A stretch of DNA of 33,624 bases from Bradyrhizobium genomosp. I (2014) (GTDB taxonomy: Bacteria > Pseudomonadota > Alphaproteobacteria > Rhizobiales > Xanthobacteraceae), in assembly GCF_000261685.1 (NCBI RefSeq), contig NZ_AJQE01000295.1:1-33624 (forward strand), given 5' to 3'. Position numbers and translations under genes: made by a program. Position 1 is the first letter of the stretch. Each line of letters begins with the position of its first letter. Shown here piece by piece: positions 1-10,006 of the stretch. The notes below the pieces were generated by a model that saw only the letters and a program-made list of their open reading frames with translations, ran no database searches and had not been told where the DNA came from.

Positions 1-2
1 CA

Positions 3-224
3 TTGGCCTATGATGCGGTCGCCCTCGTCGCCGCGCTGGCGCGCACGCAAGGCACCACGCGCTTCTCGTCCGACGTGCTCACCAACCCCTCAGGCTTTGC
101 CGGTATCGACGGCCTGTTCCGCTTCCGCGCCGATGGCACGAATGAACGTGGTCTCGCCGTGATGAAGGTGACGCAGGGTGGCGGCGTTGCGGTCGCGGGC
201 TCGCCGAAGAGTTTTGGGGCGTAG
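3..224 (+). CDS. Penicillin-binding protein activator (LpoA/LppC-like), C-terminal fragment
   Basis: Only the last 73 codons are in the window; the gene enters from the left edge and ends with TAG at 222-224. The fragment reads like the C-terminus of the periplasmic-binding-fold proteins annotated as penicillin-binding protein activators. It has an AYDAVALVAALA helix, a GFAGIDGLFRFRADG stretch and a final strand ending in KSFGA. In this family the AYDA helix is followed by the segment that closes the second lobe. These proteins are envelope lipoproteins thought to support peptidoglycan synthases. The neighbouring convergent hemW-rdgB-rph block fits the usual rhizobial order. Family assignment comes from this short tail only, so a related branched-chain amino-acid-type binding protein is possible. 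Confidence 0.7.
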   Translation: MAYDAVALVAALARTQGTTRFSSDVLTNPSGFAGIDGLFRFRADGTNERGLAVMKVTQGGGVAVAGSPKSFGA

Positions 225-255
225 CTCGCTGCCATAGGGTGGGCAAAGTCCTGTC

Positions 256-337
256 GGGTGGGTTAGCCGAAGGCGTAACCCACCTCTTGTCTCTTTGCGG
301 AAACGGATAGTGGTGGGTTACGCGTCGCTAACCCACC
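256..337. repeat. Two hairpin repeats between convergent genes
   Basis: The arms GGTGGGTTA (257-265) and TAACCCACC (276-284) form a hairpin. The same arms recur at 312-320 and 329-337. The loops differ (GCCGAAGGCG against CGCGTCGC). The pair fills the gap between the stop of the activator gene (224) and the stop of hemW (351), where a bidirectional transcription end is expected. I associate this GGTGGGTTA...TAACCCACC unit with dispersed Bradyrhizobium intergenic repeats; that is from memory, not a search. Confidence 0.75.
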
Positions 338-350
338 CTACGAGAGCTCG

Positions 351-1565
351 CTACGCCGCCAGATCCGCGACCACTGCATCCAGCACCGGAAATCCGCTGC
401 TGGTCACGCGCAGCCGTCCCGTCGCATCCACGGTGATCGCGCCTTCCTCGCGCAGCAGCGCGATGCGGCGGGGGTCGAGCGGGCGGCCCGAGAGCGCCTT
501 GTAACGCTCGGGGTCGATGCCTTCGGCAAGGCGCAAACCCATCAGCAGGAATTCGTCGGCGCGCTCCTCGCTGTTGAGGAGCTCGTCGGTGACGATGCCG
601 TCGCCATTGGTCTCGACCCGCATCAGCCAGGCCTCGGGACGCTTCTCGGTGGCGGTGGCGTGCCTGATACCGTCGATGTCGAGGCGGCCATGCGCGCCGG
701 GGCCGATGCCGGCATATTCCTCGCCGCGCCAGTACACCAGATTGTGCCGGCACTCGGCGCCGCGCCGCGCGTGATTGGAGATCTCGTAGGCGGGCAGCCC
801 CAGCTTGTCGCAGGTCTCCTGCGTGACGTCGTAGAGCGCGCGTGCGACCGCTTCGTCCGGCGTCTTCAATTTGCCGGCCTGGTGCAGGCCGAAGAACGGC
901 GTGCCTTCCTCGATCGTCAGTTGATAGAGCGACAAATGCTCGGCCGCTTCATCGATGGCGAGACGCAACTCGTCGGCCCACATCGCCGGCGTCTGGTCCG
1001 GGCGGGCGTAGATCAGGTCGAACGAATAGCGGTCGAACGAGCGGCGCGCGATGGCGACGGCATCGAGCGCCTCGCGCGCGCTGTGCATGCGGCCGAGCGC
1101 TTTCAGCGAGGCGTCGTCGAGCGCCTGCACGCCGAGCGAGACGCGGTTGACGCCGGCGGCGCGATAGCCGGCGAAGCGCGTGGCTTCGACGCTGGTCGGG
1201 TTCGCTTCCAGCGTGACTTCGACGTCGGCTGCGACGGTCCAGTGCTTGCCGATCGCATCGAGCACCGCGCCGACGGTTGCGGGCTGCATCAGGGACGGGG
1301 TGCCGCCGCCGAGGAAGATCGAGGTGACCTCGCGGCCGGGCGCGCGCTGCGCGGTCGTTGCGATCTCGCGCGCGAAGGCGGAGGCGAAGCGCGCCTCGTC
1401 GATCGCGGCGTGGCGGACATGGCTGTTGAAGTCGCAATAGGGACATTTCGACAGGCAGAACGGCCAGTGCACGTAGACGCCAAAGGCTTTAGATTCTTGT
1501 TTTGACGCGTTTTCCTGGCGCGAACCGGTATCCACTTCGCTCGAAAACGCTCTAGCGCGGCTCAA
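351..1565 (-). CDS. hemW: HemW-type radical SAM protein (heme chaperone, HemN-like)
   Basis: This is a radical SAM TIM-barrel protein of the HemN/HemW family. The N-terminal motif CLSKCPYC binds the 4Fe-4S cluster (C37, C41, C44 in the longest reading). The residue where true HemN has a fourth cysteine is Phe (F46). That CxxxCxxCxF form is typical of HemW, which binds and transfers heme rather than oxidising coproporphyrinogen. GGGTPS follows as the SAM-contact motif, and a HemW C-terminal domain ends the protein. The start is uncertain: there is no ATG before the conserved [10 protein letters not shown] core. The longest frame starts at TTG 1565 and a GTG lies at 1535. Both lie in or at the edge of a palindromic repeat (1486-1555). 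The 404-residue length is slightly above the family norm of about 380. The gene overlaps the 3' end of rdgB and is probably last in an rph-rdgB-hemW operon. Confidence 0.9.
   Translation of the reverse strand: MSRARAFSSEVDTGSRQENASKQESKAFGVYVHWPFCLSKCPYCDFNSHVRHAAIDEARFASAFAREIATTAQRAPGREVTSIFLGGGTPSLMQPATVGAVLDAIGKHWTVAADVEVTLEANPTSVEATRFAGYRAAGVNRVSLGVQALDDASLKALGRMHSAREALDAVAIARRSFDRYSFDLIYARPDQTPAMWADELRLAIDEAAEHLSLYQLTIEEGTPFFGLHQAGKLKTPDEAVARALYDVTQETCDKLGLPAYEISNHARRGAECRHNLVYWRGEEYAGIGPGAHGRLDIDGIRHATATEKRPEAWLMRVETNGDGIVTDELLNSEERADEFLLMGLRLAEGIDPERYKALSGRPLDPRRIALLREEGAITVDATGRLRVTSSGFPVLDAVVADLAA
1486..1555. repeat. 70-bp palindromic repeat inside the rdgB/hemW junction
   Basis: The element has inner arms GCGTTTTC (1507-1514) and GAAAACGC (1543-1550), and ends that resemble TCTAGAGC (TTTAGA on one side, TCTAG on the other). 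I recognise this sequence, with its central GAAGTGGATACCGG word on the minus strand, as a dispersed repeat common in Bradyrhizobium intergenic DNA. Here it lies in coding sequence: its edge gives the TAG stop of rdgB (1552-1554) and its body encodes the non-conserved residues before the HemW core. Confidence 0.7.
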
Positions 1566-2187
1566 GGCAGATCTCCGCCAGTTTCACGAAGGCGCGGGCG
1601 CGGTGCGACAGGCCGAGGCCGAGCGGCGGCAGGCCGTGCTTCTCGATGCTCTCCATCTCGCCGAAGGTGCGGCCGTGGCCGTCGGGCAGGAACATCGGGT
1701 CGTAGCCGAAGCCGGCATTCCCGCGCGGAGGCCAGACCAGCGTGCCGTGAACGTGCGCCTCGACCTCTTCGAGATGATCGTCGGGCCAGGCGACGCAGAG
1801 CGCGGAGACGAAGTGCGCCTTGCGCTGGTTCGGCGTGGTGGCGCCGCGCTCCTGCAGCAGGCGCTCGATCTGCGCCATCGCCGCGTTGAAATCCTTGGAC
1901 GGGCCGGCCCAGCGCGCGCTGTAGATCCCGGGCGCACCGTCGAGCGCGTCGACCACGATGCCGGAATCGTCGGCGAAGGCGGGAAGTCTCGTCGCCCGCG
2001 CTGCCGCGATCGCCTTGATCGCGGCATTGCTGCGGAAATCGTTGCCCGTCTCGTCCGGCTCGGACAGGCCGAGGTCGCCGGCCGACACCGCCTCGATGCC
2101 GTACGGCGCAAGCAGCTCCCGCATCTCGGCGAGCTTGCCGGGATTGTGGGTGGCGATGACGAGCTTGTCCGTGATTCGGCGGTGCAT
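1552..2187 (-). CDS. rdgB: dITP/XTP pyrophosphatase (Ham1/RdgB)
   Basis: RdgB removes non-canonical purine nucleotides (dITP, XTP) from the pool by hydrolysing them to monophosphates. The sequence shows the family landmarks in order: THNPGK near the N-terminus (substrate loop), the central [19 protein letters not shown] block with the catalytic acidic pair, GFGYDPMF, and a C-terminal SHRARA motif. The 211-residue length is normal. It starts with ATG at 2185-2187, 10 bp after the rph stop, and ends inside the palindromic repeat shared with hemW. The order rph-rdgB-hemW is common in alphaproteobacteria and implies one transcript. Confidence 0.96.
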   Translation of the reverse strand: MHRRITDKLVIATHNPGKLAEMRELLAPYGIEAVSAGDLGLSEPDETGNDFRSNAAIKAIAAARATRLPAFADDSGIVVDALDGAPGIYSARWAGPSKDFNAAMAQIERLLQERGATTPNQRKAHFVSALCVAWPDDHLEEVEAHVHGTLVWPPRGNAGFGYDPMFLPDGHGRTFGEMESIEKHGLPPLGLGLSHRARAFVKLAEICLEPR

Positions 2188-2197
2188 GGCCTATTGA

Positions 2198-2911
2198 CTA
2201 CGCCACAGCCAGTTTCTGCAAGTCCACCAGACGCGCGACGCCCTTGCGGGCCAGCGCCATCAGCGCCAGGAATTCGGCTTCCGTGAACGGCTCGCGTTCC
2301 GCGGTGCCCTGCACCTCGATGATGCGGCCATCGCCCGTCATGACGAAATTGGCGTCGGTCTCGGCCTCGGAATCCTCGGCGTAGTCGAGATCGAGCACCG
2401 GCGTGCCGTTGTAGATGCCGCAGGAGATCGCGGCGACGTTGTCGCGCAGCACGTTGGCCTTGACCATGTTGCGCGCCTTCATCCAGTTGACGCAATCGGC
2501 GAGCGCGACCCAGGCGCCGGTGATCGAGGCCGTGCGCGTGCCGCCGTCGGCCTGAAGCACGTCGCAATCGACCGTGATCTGGCGCTCGCCGAGCGCTTCG
2601 AGATTGATGATGGTGCGAAGCGAGCGGCCGATCAGGCGCTGGATCTCGACGGTGCGGCCGCTCTGCTTTCCAGCGGAGGCCTCGCGGCGGGTGCGCTCGG
2701 AGGTCGCGCGCGGCAGCATGCCGTATTCGGCGGTGACCCAGCCGCGGCCCTGGCCCTTCAGCCACGGCGGCAGGCGGTCCTCCAGCGTGGCGGTGACCAG
2801 CACGTGAGTGTCGCCGTATTTCACCAGGCACGAGCCTTCCGCATATTTGACCACGCCGCGCTCCAGCGTCACGGGGCGCAATTCGTCGGGCGCACGGCGG
2901 CTTGGCCGCAT
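2198..2911 (-). CDS. rph: Ribonuclease PH
   Basis: Phosphorolytic 3'-to-5' exoribonuclease that trims tRNA 3' ends. The protein begins [14 protein letters not shown], the normal family N-terminus. It continues through the RNase PH fold with [11 protein letters not shown], the basic stretch ERTRREA, and the metal/phosphate region [11 protein letters not shown] chose ATG 2909-2911 over the upstream in-frame start at 2932 because GGAGGA lies just before it on the minus strand and the family starts here. This gives 237 residues, the usual length. It is first in the rph-rdgB-hemW operon and diverges from hrcA across 168 bp. Confidence 0.96.
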   Translation of the reverse strand: MRPSRRAPDELRPVTLERGVVKYAEGSCLVKYGDTHVLVTATLEDRLPPWLKGQGRGWVTAEYGMLPRATSERTRREASAGKQSGRTVEIQRLIGRSLRTIINLEALGERQITVDCDVLQADGGTRTASITGAWVALADCVNWMKARNMVKANVLRDNVAAISCGIYNGTPVLDLDYAEDSEAETDANFVMTGDGRIIEVQGTAEREPFTEAEFLALMALARKGVARLVDLQKLAVA

Positions 2912-3079
2912 GGGAAATCCTCCAAAACTCACGGGAAAAGGCTGTTCGCGGTGCTTGTAGGTGGGGCGGGGGTGGGCGGCAAGGCCTTTTCACCCGCTGT
3001 TTTCGAGGCCGCGAACGCCGCGCTTGTCAGAAGCCCCAGGGATGGACAAATTATGAGCATCTGAGAGGAGTTACCGTCT

Positions 3080-4168
3080 GTGGCCCATCACGATCCGATC
3101 CATCTGATCGCGCCGCGCGCAGGCCTCGCCCAGCTCAACGAGCGTTCCCGCGACATCTTTCGTCAAATTGTCGAAAGCTATCTCGCGACCGGTGAGCCCG
3201 TCGGCTCGCGCAACATTTCCCGCCTGATCGCCATGCCGCTGTCGCCGGCCTCGGTCCGCAACGTCATGGCCGATCTGGAACAGCTCGGCCTGATCTATGC
3301 CCCCCACACCTCGGCCGGCCGGCTGCCGACGGAACTCGGCCTGCGCTTCTTCGTCGATGCCCTGATGCAGGTCGGCGACCTCAACGAGGCGGAGCGGCAG
3401 TCGATCCAGAGCCAGCTCTCCTCCGTCGGTGAGGCGCAGTCGGTCGAGGCGGCGCTGGACCAGGCCTTGATGCGGCTCTCGGGCCTCACCCGGGCCGCCG
3501 CTGTCGTGTTGACGCCAAAATCCAATGCGCGGCTGAAGCACATCGAATTCGTCCGCCTGGAACCGGAGAAGGCGCTGGTGATCCTCGTCGGCGAGGACGG
3601 CCAGGTCGAAAACCGCGTGCTGGCGCTGCCGCCCGGGGTTCCCTCCTCGGCGATCGTCGAGGCCGGCAATTTCCTCAATGCCCGCATCCGCGGCCGCACG
3701 CTGGCCGAGGCGCGGCTCGAGCTCGAGACGGCACTTGGAGAGGCCCGTGCCGAGCTCGATCAGCTGACGCAGAAGGTGATCTCGGCCGGCATCGCCAGCT
3801 GGTCCGGCGGCGAGAACGAGGATCGCCAGCTCATCGTTCGCGGCCATGCCAATCTGCTCGAAGATCTGCATGCGCTGGAGGATCTGGAGCGGGTGCGCCT
3901 GTTGTTCGACGATCTCGAGACCAAGCGCGGCGTGATCGACCTGCTCGGCCGCGCCGAGACCGCCGAGGGCGTCCGCATCTTCATCGGCAGTGAGAACAAG
4001 CTGTTCTCGCTGTCGGGGTCCTCCACCATCATCTCGCCCTATCGGGATGCCGCCGGCCACATCGTCGGCGTTTTGGGCGTGATCGGGCCCACGCGATTGA
4101 ATTATGCCCGCGTGATCCCGACCGTGGATTACGCCGCCCGCATCGTCAGCCGCCTTCTGGGGGGCTGA
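3080..4168 (+). CDS. hrcA: Heat-inducible transcription repressor HrcA
   Basis: HrcA represses chaperone genes by binding the CIRCE inverted repeat and needs GroEL for activity. The N-terminal winged helix (about residues 17-90) has the typical [20 protein letters not shown] helix followed by [20 protein letters not shown]-like dimerisation domain follows, ending with [16 protein letters not shown], the family's C-terminal signature. The start is GTG (3080-3082) with GAGGAG about 10 nt upstream. The 362-residue length is normal. grpE follows after 98 bp, as in many rhizobia. I see no CIRCE element upstream of hrcA, grpE, dnaK or dnaJ, so the target operons (typically groESL) are probably elsewhere. 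Confidence 0.96.
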   Translation: MAHHDPIHLIAPRAGLAQLNERSRDIFRQIVESYLATGEPVGSRNISRLIAMPLSPASVRNVMADLEQLGLIYAPHTSAGRLPTELGLRFFVDALMQVGDLNEAERQSIQSQLSSVGEAQSVEAALDQALMRLSGLTRAAAVVLTPKSNARLKHIEFVRLEPEKALVILVGEDGQVENRVLALPPGVPSSAIVEAGNFLNARIRGRTLAEARLELETALGEARAELDQLTQKVISAGIASWSGGENEDRQLIVRGHANLLEDLHALEDLERVRLLFDDLETKRGVIDLLGRAETAEGVRIFIGSENKLFSLSGSSTIISPYRDAAGHIVGVLGVIGPTRLNYARVIPTVDYAARIVSRLLGG

Positions 4169-4193
4169 CCGGCGTTTCCTCCGATCACGGGCG

Positions 4194-4222
4194 CTTGATT
4201 TTCGGCGCCTGAAGCACGATAT
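4194..4222 (+). promoter_or_regulatory. Candidate grpE promoter
   Basis: CTTGAT (4194-4199) and CGATAT (4217-4222) are separated by 17 bp in the hrcA-grpE gap. This resembles the rhizobial housekeeping consensus CTTGAC-N17-CTATAT. The start would fall about 38 bp before the grpE ATG. It could let grpE be expressed independently of hrcA. Confidence 0.4.
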
Positions 4223-4266
4223 CCGGGCCAGAAAAATCCCTTGAAACGAGTTCGAGAACAGAGCCG

Positions 4267-4884
4267 ATGACCGATCGCGACCGGCAACCCGAAGACACGA
4301 CCCAGCCGACCGGCGAGCCCGTGGTGTCAAAACCCTACATCATGCCCGATGATCCCGAGCCCGGCTCGGTCGAAATCTTGCAGAAGGAAGCCGCCGAGGC
4401 GCGCGATCGCATGCTGCGGACGCTGGCCGAAATGGAGAATTTGCGCAAGCGCACCAGCAAGGAGGTCGCCGACGCTCGCCTCTACGGCATCACCGGCTTT
4501 GCCCGCGACGTGCTCGACATTGCCGACAATCTTCAGCGCGCGCTCGACGCCGTTCCGGCCGAGGCCCGTGCCGCAGCCGATCCCGGCCTGACCTCTCTGA
4601 TCGAGGGCGTCGAGCTCACCGAGCGCTCGCTGCTCAACGCGCTGGAAAAGCACGGTGTGAAGAAGTTCGACCCGCAGGGCCAGAAGTTCGACCCGAACTT
4701 CCAGCAGGCGATGTTCGAGGTGCCCGATGCGTCGGTGCCGTCGGGCACTGTGGTGCAGGTCGTGCAGGCCGGCTACACCATCGGCGAGCGCGTGCTGCGC
4801 CCGGCTTTGGTCGGCGTCGCCAAGGGCGGCGCAAAGGCCGCGCCCGCGGCGAACAACAACGAGTCGAGCGGCGCGGCGAACTGA
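4267..4884 (+). CDS. grpE: Nucleotide exchange factor GrpE
   Basis: GrpE drives ADP release from DnaK. The protein has an acidic disordered N-terminus. A long coiled coil follows (about residues 36-100, including [16 protein letters not shown]), which is the dimerisation and thermosensor helix. The C-terminal beta-domain is marked by [12 protein letters not shown] and the ending [19 protein letters not shown], the segment that contacts DnaK. The length of 205 is normal. ATG at 4267. The Ala/Asn-rich tail is low complexity. It lies between hrcA and dnaK, although dnaK is set off by a pseudogene and an opposite-strand gene. A ~100-bp repeat starts 7 nt after the stop. Confidence 0.97.
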   Translation: MTDRDRQPEDTTQPTGEPVVSKPYIMPDDPEPGSVEILQKEAAEARDRMLRTLAEMENLRKRTSKEVADARLYGITGFARDVLDIADNLQRALDAVPAEARAAADPGLTSLIEGVELTERSLLNALEKHGVKKFDPQGQKFDPNFQQAMFEVPDASVPSGTVVQVVQAGYTIGERVLRPALVGVAKGGAKAAPAANNNESSGAAN

Positions 4885-4891
4885 GTGTTGG

Positions 4892-4989
4892 TGTCATTCC
4901 GGGGCGGCAGAGCCGAACCCGGAATCTCGAGGTTCTCAGGTGCGCAATTGCGCACCGTAGTTCGATGCTTTGCATCGCCCCGGAACGAC
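4892..4989. repeat. ~100-bp palindromic repeat, copy 1 (second copy at 21028-21127)
   Basis: The outer arms TGTCATTCCGGGG and CCCCGGAACGAC close the element. The centre holds the perfect 18-bp palindrome GGTGCGCAATTGCGCACC (4939-4956). The element at 21028-21127 is nearly identical, including the word AACCCGGAATCTCGAG. Both copies start 7 nt after a stop codon (grpE, gpmA). The fold suggests a 3'-end RNA structure. A gene-free stretch of 415 bp (4885-5299) contains this repeat, the nicotinamidase remnant and a fragment of another repeat. Confidence 0.85.
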
Positions 4990-5001
4990 TGATCGTAAAT
5001 C

Positions 5002-5245
5002 TTACGCGCTCGTCGCGATATCCGCAGACTGAATCCGCTTCACGCCGGCCTCGGCCATGTCGACGCCATGTCGACCCAGGCCTTGGCCAGTGAGCCCTGC
5101 GTATCGATGCCGCGGCAGGCATCCTCGTCACACAGACCTCGAAACCCGCTTTGCGCGCGTCGAGCGCGGTTCAGGCGACGCAGAAATCTGTCGCCAGCCC
5201 TGCGACGATCTTGCGTCCCTTCAGATAACCCGCAAGCCACGATCG
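5002..5245 (-). pseudogene. Nicotinamidase (PncA, isochorismatase-like) C-terminal remnant
   Basis: Read on the minus strand in three frames, this stretch gives SWLAGYLKG, then AGLATDFCVA, TALDARKAGFEV, EDACRGIDTQGSLAKAW and AEAGVKRIQSADI, ending with TAA at 5002-5004. This is the C-terminal third of a nicotinamidase, including the loop with the nucleophilic Cys (DFCVA). Three lesions break it. A TGA (5171-5173) stands where the family has Trp. A one-base deletion near 5125-5130 shifts the frame before EDACRG. A perfect 11-bp tandem duplication (GCCATGTCGAC at 5054-5064 and 5065-5075) shifts it again. The upstream two thirds are missing; homology stops next to a repeat fragment at 5259-5287. 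An intact gene would deamidate nicotinamide to nicotinate. Confidence 0.78.
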
Positions 5246-5258
5246 CCAGATCACGCGG

Positions 5259-5287
5259 TATGGTCCCTTGCGTTCGCAGGGACGACA
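5259..5287. repeat. Repeat fragment of the GTCGTCCCTGCGAA family
   Basis: On the minus strand this reads TGTCGTCCCTGCGAACGCAA then GGGACCATA. It is nearly the same as the left half of the element at 30582-30708. It abuts the truncated end of the nicotinamidase remnant, 12 bp from the stop of the next leftward gene. Confidence 0.6.
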
Positions 5288-5299
5288 CCAGGCATACAG

Positions 5300-6241
5300 C
5301 TACCCCTTCGGCTGAATCCCATCGCGCACCGCGCGGAAGCGGGCGAAGGCGGGCAGCCACTGGTCGCGCGGGGCGCTGGCGATGATGCGCAATGATGCGC
5401 CGCCGCTCGAGAAGCGGATCCACTGCACCACGGTCACCGGGACCTTGTCCTTGCCGCTGACGCCGTCGATCCGGGTCTCGAAACCCTGCTGGCCGTTGAT
5501 GCGGATCGGCTCGGACATGGTGACGCGCGACTCGCGCACGCCGGGAATCTGGAGCGCCGCCTCCTGGGCGAAGCGGGCGCGGTCGTCGGCCTGCTGCGGG
5601 GTGGCGCCGATCAGACCGAGGATCATGAACGGCCTCGACTCGTAGCCCTTGCTCTCGTCGCCGTCGGCCAGGATGATGCTCGAGCCCGGCGCCAGGGTCC
5701 GGATGTCCTTGAAGTCGGCCAGATTCGTGATCTTGAACGGCATCAGCGCGATCTGCTCTTCGGCCGAGACCTGCTTGCGGGTCACGGTGCTCGCAAACAT
5801 CTGCCGCACCGCTTCATCGCTGTAGATCCTGGTCGCATTCTCCGGGATCTGCACCGCGACATAGCCGGAGAAGCCGGCGCCGGGCACGATCATCGAATAG
5901 CGCTTCACCGGGGTATCGCCCGCCTTGCCGCTTTCGGTGGTGAAATAGGCAAGACCCGCGGGGGTCTCGATCTTGTCCTGCTTGACGCCGTTGGCCCCGG
6001 CGGGGTTGGAATTGAAGGCGCTCACAACCTCGCCATAGGCGGCCGGCGGCAGCTCGGTGATCAGCACCTTGACGCTGCCGTCCTCGCTCTCGAAGCCCGG
6101 AAAGGTCTTTGCCGTGCTGAGGCCTACCAGGGGCACCATGCCAAGGCGCAAGCCAGGCGGGTAGACGACATCGGCGGCAAGGGCCGGAAGCGCGGAGGCA
6201 ATGACGAGGGCGAGCGCGGCGAGGGGGCGGATCAGCTTCAT
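5300..6241 (-). CDS. Hypothetical secreted protein
   Basis: I do not recognise a named family. The first 23 residues from ATG 6241 form a clear Sec signal peptide: MKLIRP, a hydrophobic core, then ALPALAA before DVVYPPG. The mature part, about 290 residues, has no membrane span and no obvious catalytic motif. It contains [14 protein letters not shown] near its start and repeated beta-rich segments, suggesting a soluble periplasmic protein. It has no Cys. I chose ATG 6241 over a GTG two codons upstream because the signal peptide starts best there. The gene is divergent from dnaK and its start lies 393 bp from the dnaK start. Such a gene between grpE and dnaK is unusual in general, but may be normal in this genus. 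Confidence 0.8.
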   Translation of the reverse strand: MKLIRPLAALALVIASALPALAADVVYPPGLRLGMVPLVGLSTAKTFPGFESEDGSVKVLITELPPAAYGEVVSAFNSNPAGANGVKQDKIETPAGLAYFTTESGKAGDTPVKRYSMIVPGAGFSGYVAVQIPENATRIYSDEAVRQMFASTVTRKQVSAEEQIALMPFKITNLADFKDIRTLAPGSSIILADGDESKGYESRPFMILGLIGATPQQADDRARFAQEAALQIPGVRESRVTMSEPIRINGQQGFETRIDGVSGKDKVPVTVVQWIRFSSGGASLRIIASAPRDQWLPAFARFRAVRDGIQPKG

Positions 6242-6501
6242 GGGCACTCTGATTGGTTCACATTGAGGCCGTTCGATGGTCGGCCACCGGGCCGCTTTGT
6301 CGCGCGAAGCAGCTGTGCTGCGGTTGCCGGCCGGTCGCCTTTTAGCGGGTTTGGCCCTGCCGTAACAGGGTGGGGCAGATTGCCGTGGCGGGGCCTGCCG
6401 AGGCCCGAACCCGTCAATAACTCCTCACCCGCAAGGGCGGTCGAGCCCGGATATGATCCGCCAAAACCCAATGTTTTCACGGCCGAAACGTTGCTTCGGT
6501 C

Positions 6502-6529
6502 CTTGCGGGCCCCTCCCCCCCTCCTATAT
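6502..6529 (+). promoter_or_regulatory. Candidate heat-shock (sigma-32 type) promoter of dnaK
   Basis: CTTGCG (6502-6507) and CTATAT (6524-6529) are spaced by 16 bp, with a C-rich run just before the -10. This matches alphaproteobacterial RpoH promoters (CTTG at -35, C-rich then TAT at -10). It predicts a start near 6536 and a leader of about 100 nt. Established knowledge: dnaKJ of Bradyrhizobium is transcribed by sigma-32 rather than controlled by CIRCE. The rest of the 393-bp gap (6242-6634) holds no gene that I can support. Confidence 0.65.
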
Positions 6530-6634
6530 GAGCCTCAATCATCGCAATATCGCGGATGTTTGATCTTAGGGGGTTTCGGTTTGGGTGCCTTCTGGGCCCA
6601 GCCAACCTGCCGCAAAAAGAAGGATATCAGGACC

Positions 6635-8536
<1,902 letters not shown>

Positions 8537-8583
8537 GCCCCAAGAGGGTGATGATGCGGACGGCTTGGACCCCACACGCGTTA

Positions 8584-8612
8584 ACGGCCTCCTCCCTCAA
8601 GGGGGAGGCCGT
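8584..8612 (+). terminator. Hairpin between dnaK and dnaJ (attenuator or 3' stabiliser)
   Basis: The stem ACGGCCTCCTCCC / GGGGGAGGCCGT has the loop TCAA and one G-T wobble. It is GC-rich but lacks a T tract, so it is a weak Rho-independent terminator. It lies 47 nt after the dnaK stop in a 245-bp gap. It may limit dnaJ relative to dnaK or protect the dnaK mRNA end. Confidence 0.6.
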
Positions 8613-8781
8613 CGTGTCGGGACGGACGGGCAGGGCGCCCGTTACGATCGATCAATCCCCAGCCGTTATTCTCAGCGCTGCCATGCGGCCCTCTGCCGCG
8701 AGGTCGAAGGGCGCTTATATCGTTCCGTGGCAACGTCGTTTCGCCTCAACTTGAATCGCGATTGGATAGACCGAGCTCAGC

Positions 8782-9918
8782 ATGTCCACGTCCACCAAGC
8801 GCTGCTACTACGAGACCCTGGAAGTCGAACGCGATGCCGATGAAGGCAAGCTGAAGTCGTCGTTCCGCAAGCTGGCAATGAAGTTCCACCCCGACCGCAA
8901 TCCCGGGGATGAGACCAGCGAAGTCAAGTTCAAGGAAATCAACGAGGCCTACGAGGTCCTGAAGGACAAGGACAAGCGCGCCGCCTACGATCGGTACGGC
9001 CACGCCGCCTTCGAGCAAGGTGGCGGCTTTGGCGGCGGCGCCGGTTTCGGCGCGGGCTTCGCCTCCTCCTTCTCCGATATTTTCGAAGACCTGTTCGGCA
9101 TGGCCGGACAGCGCGGCCGCGGCGGCCGCGAGCGCGGAGCCGACCTGCGCTACAACATGGAAATCACCCTCGAGGAAGCTTTCGGCGGCAAGACCGCGCA
9201 GATCGAGATTCCGGTCTCGGTCACCTGTGAGGCCTGCTCGGGCATTGGCGCCAAGGCCGGCACCAAACCGAAGACCTGCTCGACCTGCGGCGGCGCCGGC
9301 CGCGTACGGCAGTCGCAGGGCTTCTTCACGCTGGAGCGGACCTGTCCGGGATGCCAGGGTCGCGGTCAGATGATCGAGGACGCCTGTCCCTCCTGCTCGG
9401 GCCAGGGCCGCGTCACCCGCGAGCGGACGCTGTCGGTCAACATTCCGCAAGGCGTCGAGGACGGCACACGGATCAGGCTCGCCGGCGAGGGCGAGGCCGG
9501 CGTCCGCGGCGGTCCACCCGGCGACCTCTACATCTTCCTGTCGCTGGCCCAGCATCAGTTCTTCCAGCGCGACGGCGCCGATCTGCACTGCCGCGTGCCG
9601 ATCTCGATGGTGACCGCCGCGCTCGGCGGCGAATTCGAGGTGCCGACCATCGAGAAGGGCAAGAGCAAGGTGAAGGTACCGGCGGGAACCCAGTCGGGCC
9701 GTCGGTTTCGCATTGCGTCAAAAGGCATGCCGGTGCTGCGGTCGCGTCAGATGGGTGACATGTACGTTCAAGTCGTGGTCGAGACCCCGCAGAACCTCAC
9801 CAAGAAGCAGCAGGAATTGCTGGCCGAGTTCGATAAGCTCTCCTCCGGCAACACTCAGCCGGAATCCGAGGGCTTCTTCGCCAAGGTCAAGGATTTCTTC
9901 GGTAATCGGGCGAATTGA
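8782..9918 (+). CDS. dnaJ: Chaperone protein DnaJ (Hsp40, type I)
   Basis: Co-chaperone that stimulates DnaK ATPase and delivers clients. All type I domains are present. The J-domain (about 1-75) has the HPD motif in [11 protein letters not shown] Gly/Phe-rich linker follows ([14 protein letters not shown]). The zinc-binding domain has four CxxCxGxG repeats: [24 protein letters not shown] and CPSCSGQG. The C-terminal substrate domains include [19 protein letters not shown]. The length of 378 is normal. It starts at ATG 8782. It follows dnaK, probably with partial read-through past the hairpin at 8584-8612. Confidence 0.98.
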   Translation: MSTSTKRCYYETLEVERDADEGKLKSSFRKLAMKFHPDRNPGDETSEVKFKEINEAYEVLKDKDKRAAYDRYGHAAFEQGGGFGGGAGFGAGFASSFSDIFEDLFGMAGQRGRGGRERGADLRYNMEITLEEAFGGKTAQIEIPVSVTCEACSGIGAKAGTKPKTCSTCGGAGRVRQSQGFFTLERTCPGCQGRGQMIEDACPSCSGQGRVTRERTLSVNIPQGVEDGTRIRLAGEGEAGVRGGPPGDLYIFLSLAQHQFFQRDGADLHCRVPISMVTAALGGEFEVPTIEKGKSKVKVPAGTQSGRRFRIASKGMPVLRSRQMGDMYVQVVVETPQNLTKKQQELLAEFDKLSSGNTQPESEGFFAKVKDFFGNRAN

Positions 9919-9923
9919 CCCGT

Positions 9924-9950
9924 CTTGACCGTACCGCCTTCGGCCTATAC
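9924..9950 (+). promoter_or_regulatory. Weak candidate promoter for pmtA
   Basis: CTTGAC (9924-9929) and CTATAC (9945-9950) match housekeeping hexamers well, but the spacer is 15 bp rather than 17. It lies in the 88-bp dnaJ-pmtA gap, so pmtA may have its own promoter instead of depending on dnaJ read-through. Confidence 0.3.
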
Positions 9951-10006
9951 GTCTTTATGACCATTTTCTGACACGCCGCGGTCCCGCGGTCCCGTCCGGT
10001 CCCGAC

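Noticed and set aside
660..1505. 281-codon open frame antisense to hemW
   Set aside because: It mirrors hemW codons; no family resemblance.
2912..3079. CIRCE element or hrcA promoter in the rph-hrcA gap
   Set aside because: No TTAGCACTC-N9-GAGTGCTAA is present. TTGTCA (3024-3029) followed by AAATTA has an 18-bp spacer and a poor -10, too weak to list.
4634..5131. 165-codon open frame on the minus strand across grpE end and repeat
   Set aside because: It crosses a palindromic repeat and part of the nicotinamidase remnant in a wrong frame; no coherent protein.
6263..6634. 124-codon N-terminal extension of DnaK
   Set aside because: It covers the promoter region and lacks homology; the conserved protein starts at 6635 with a Shine-Dalgarno sequence.
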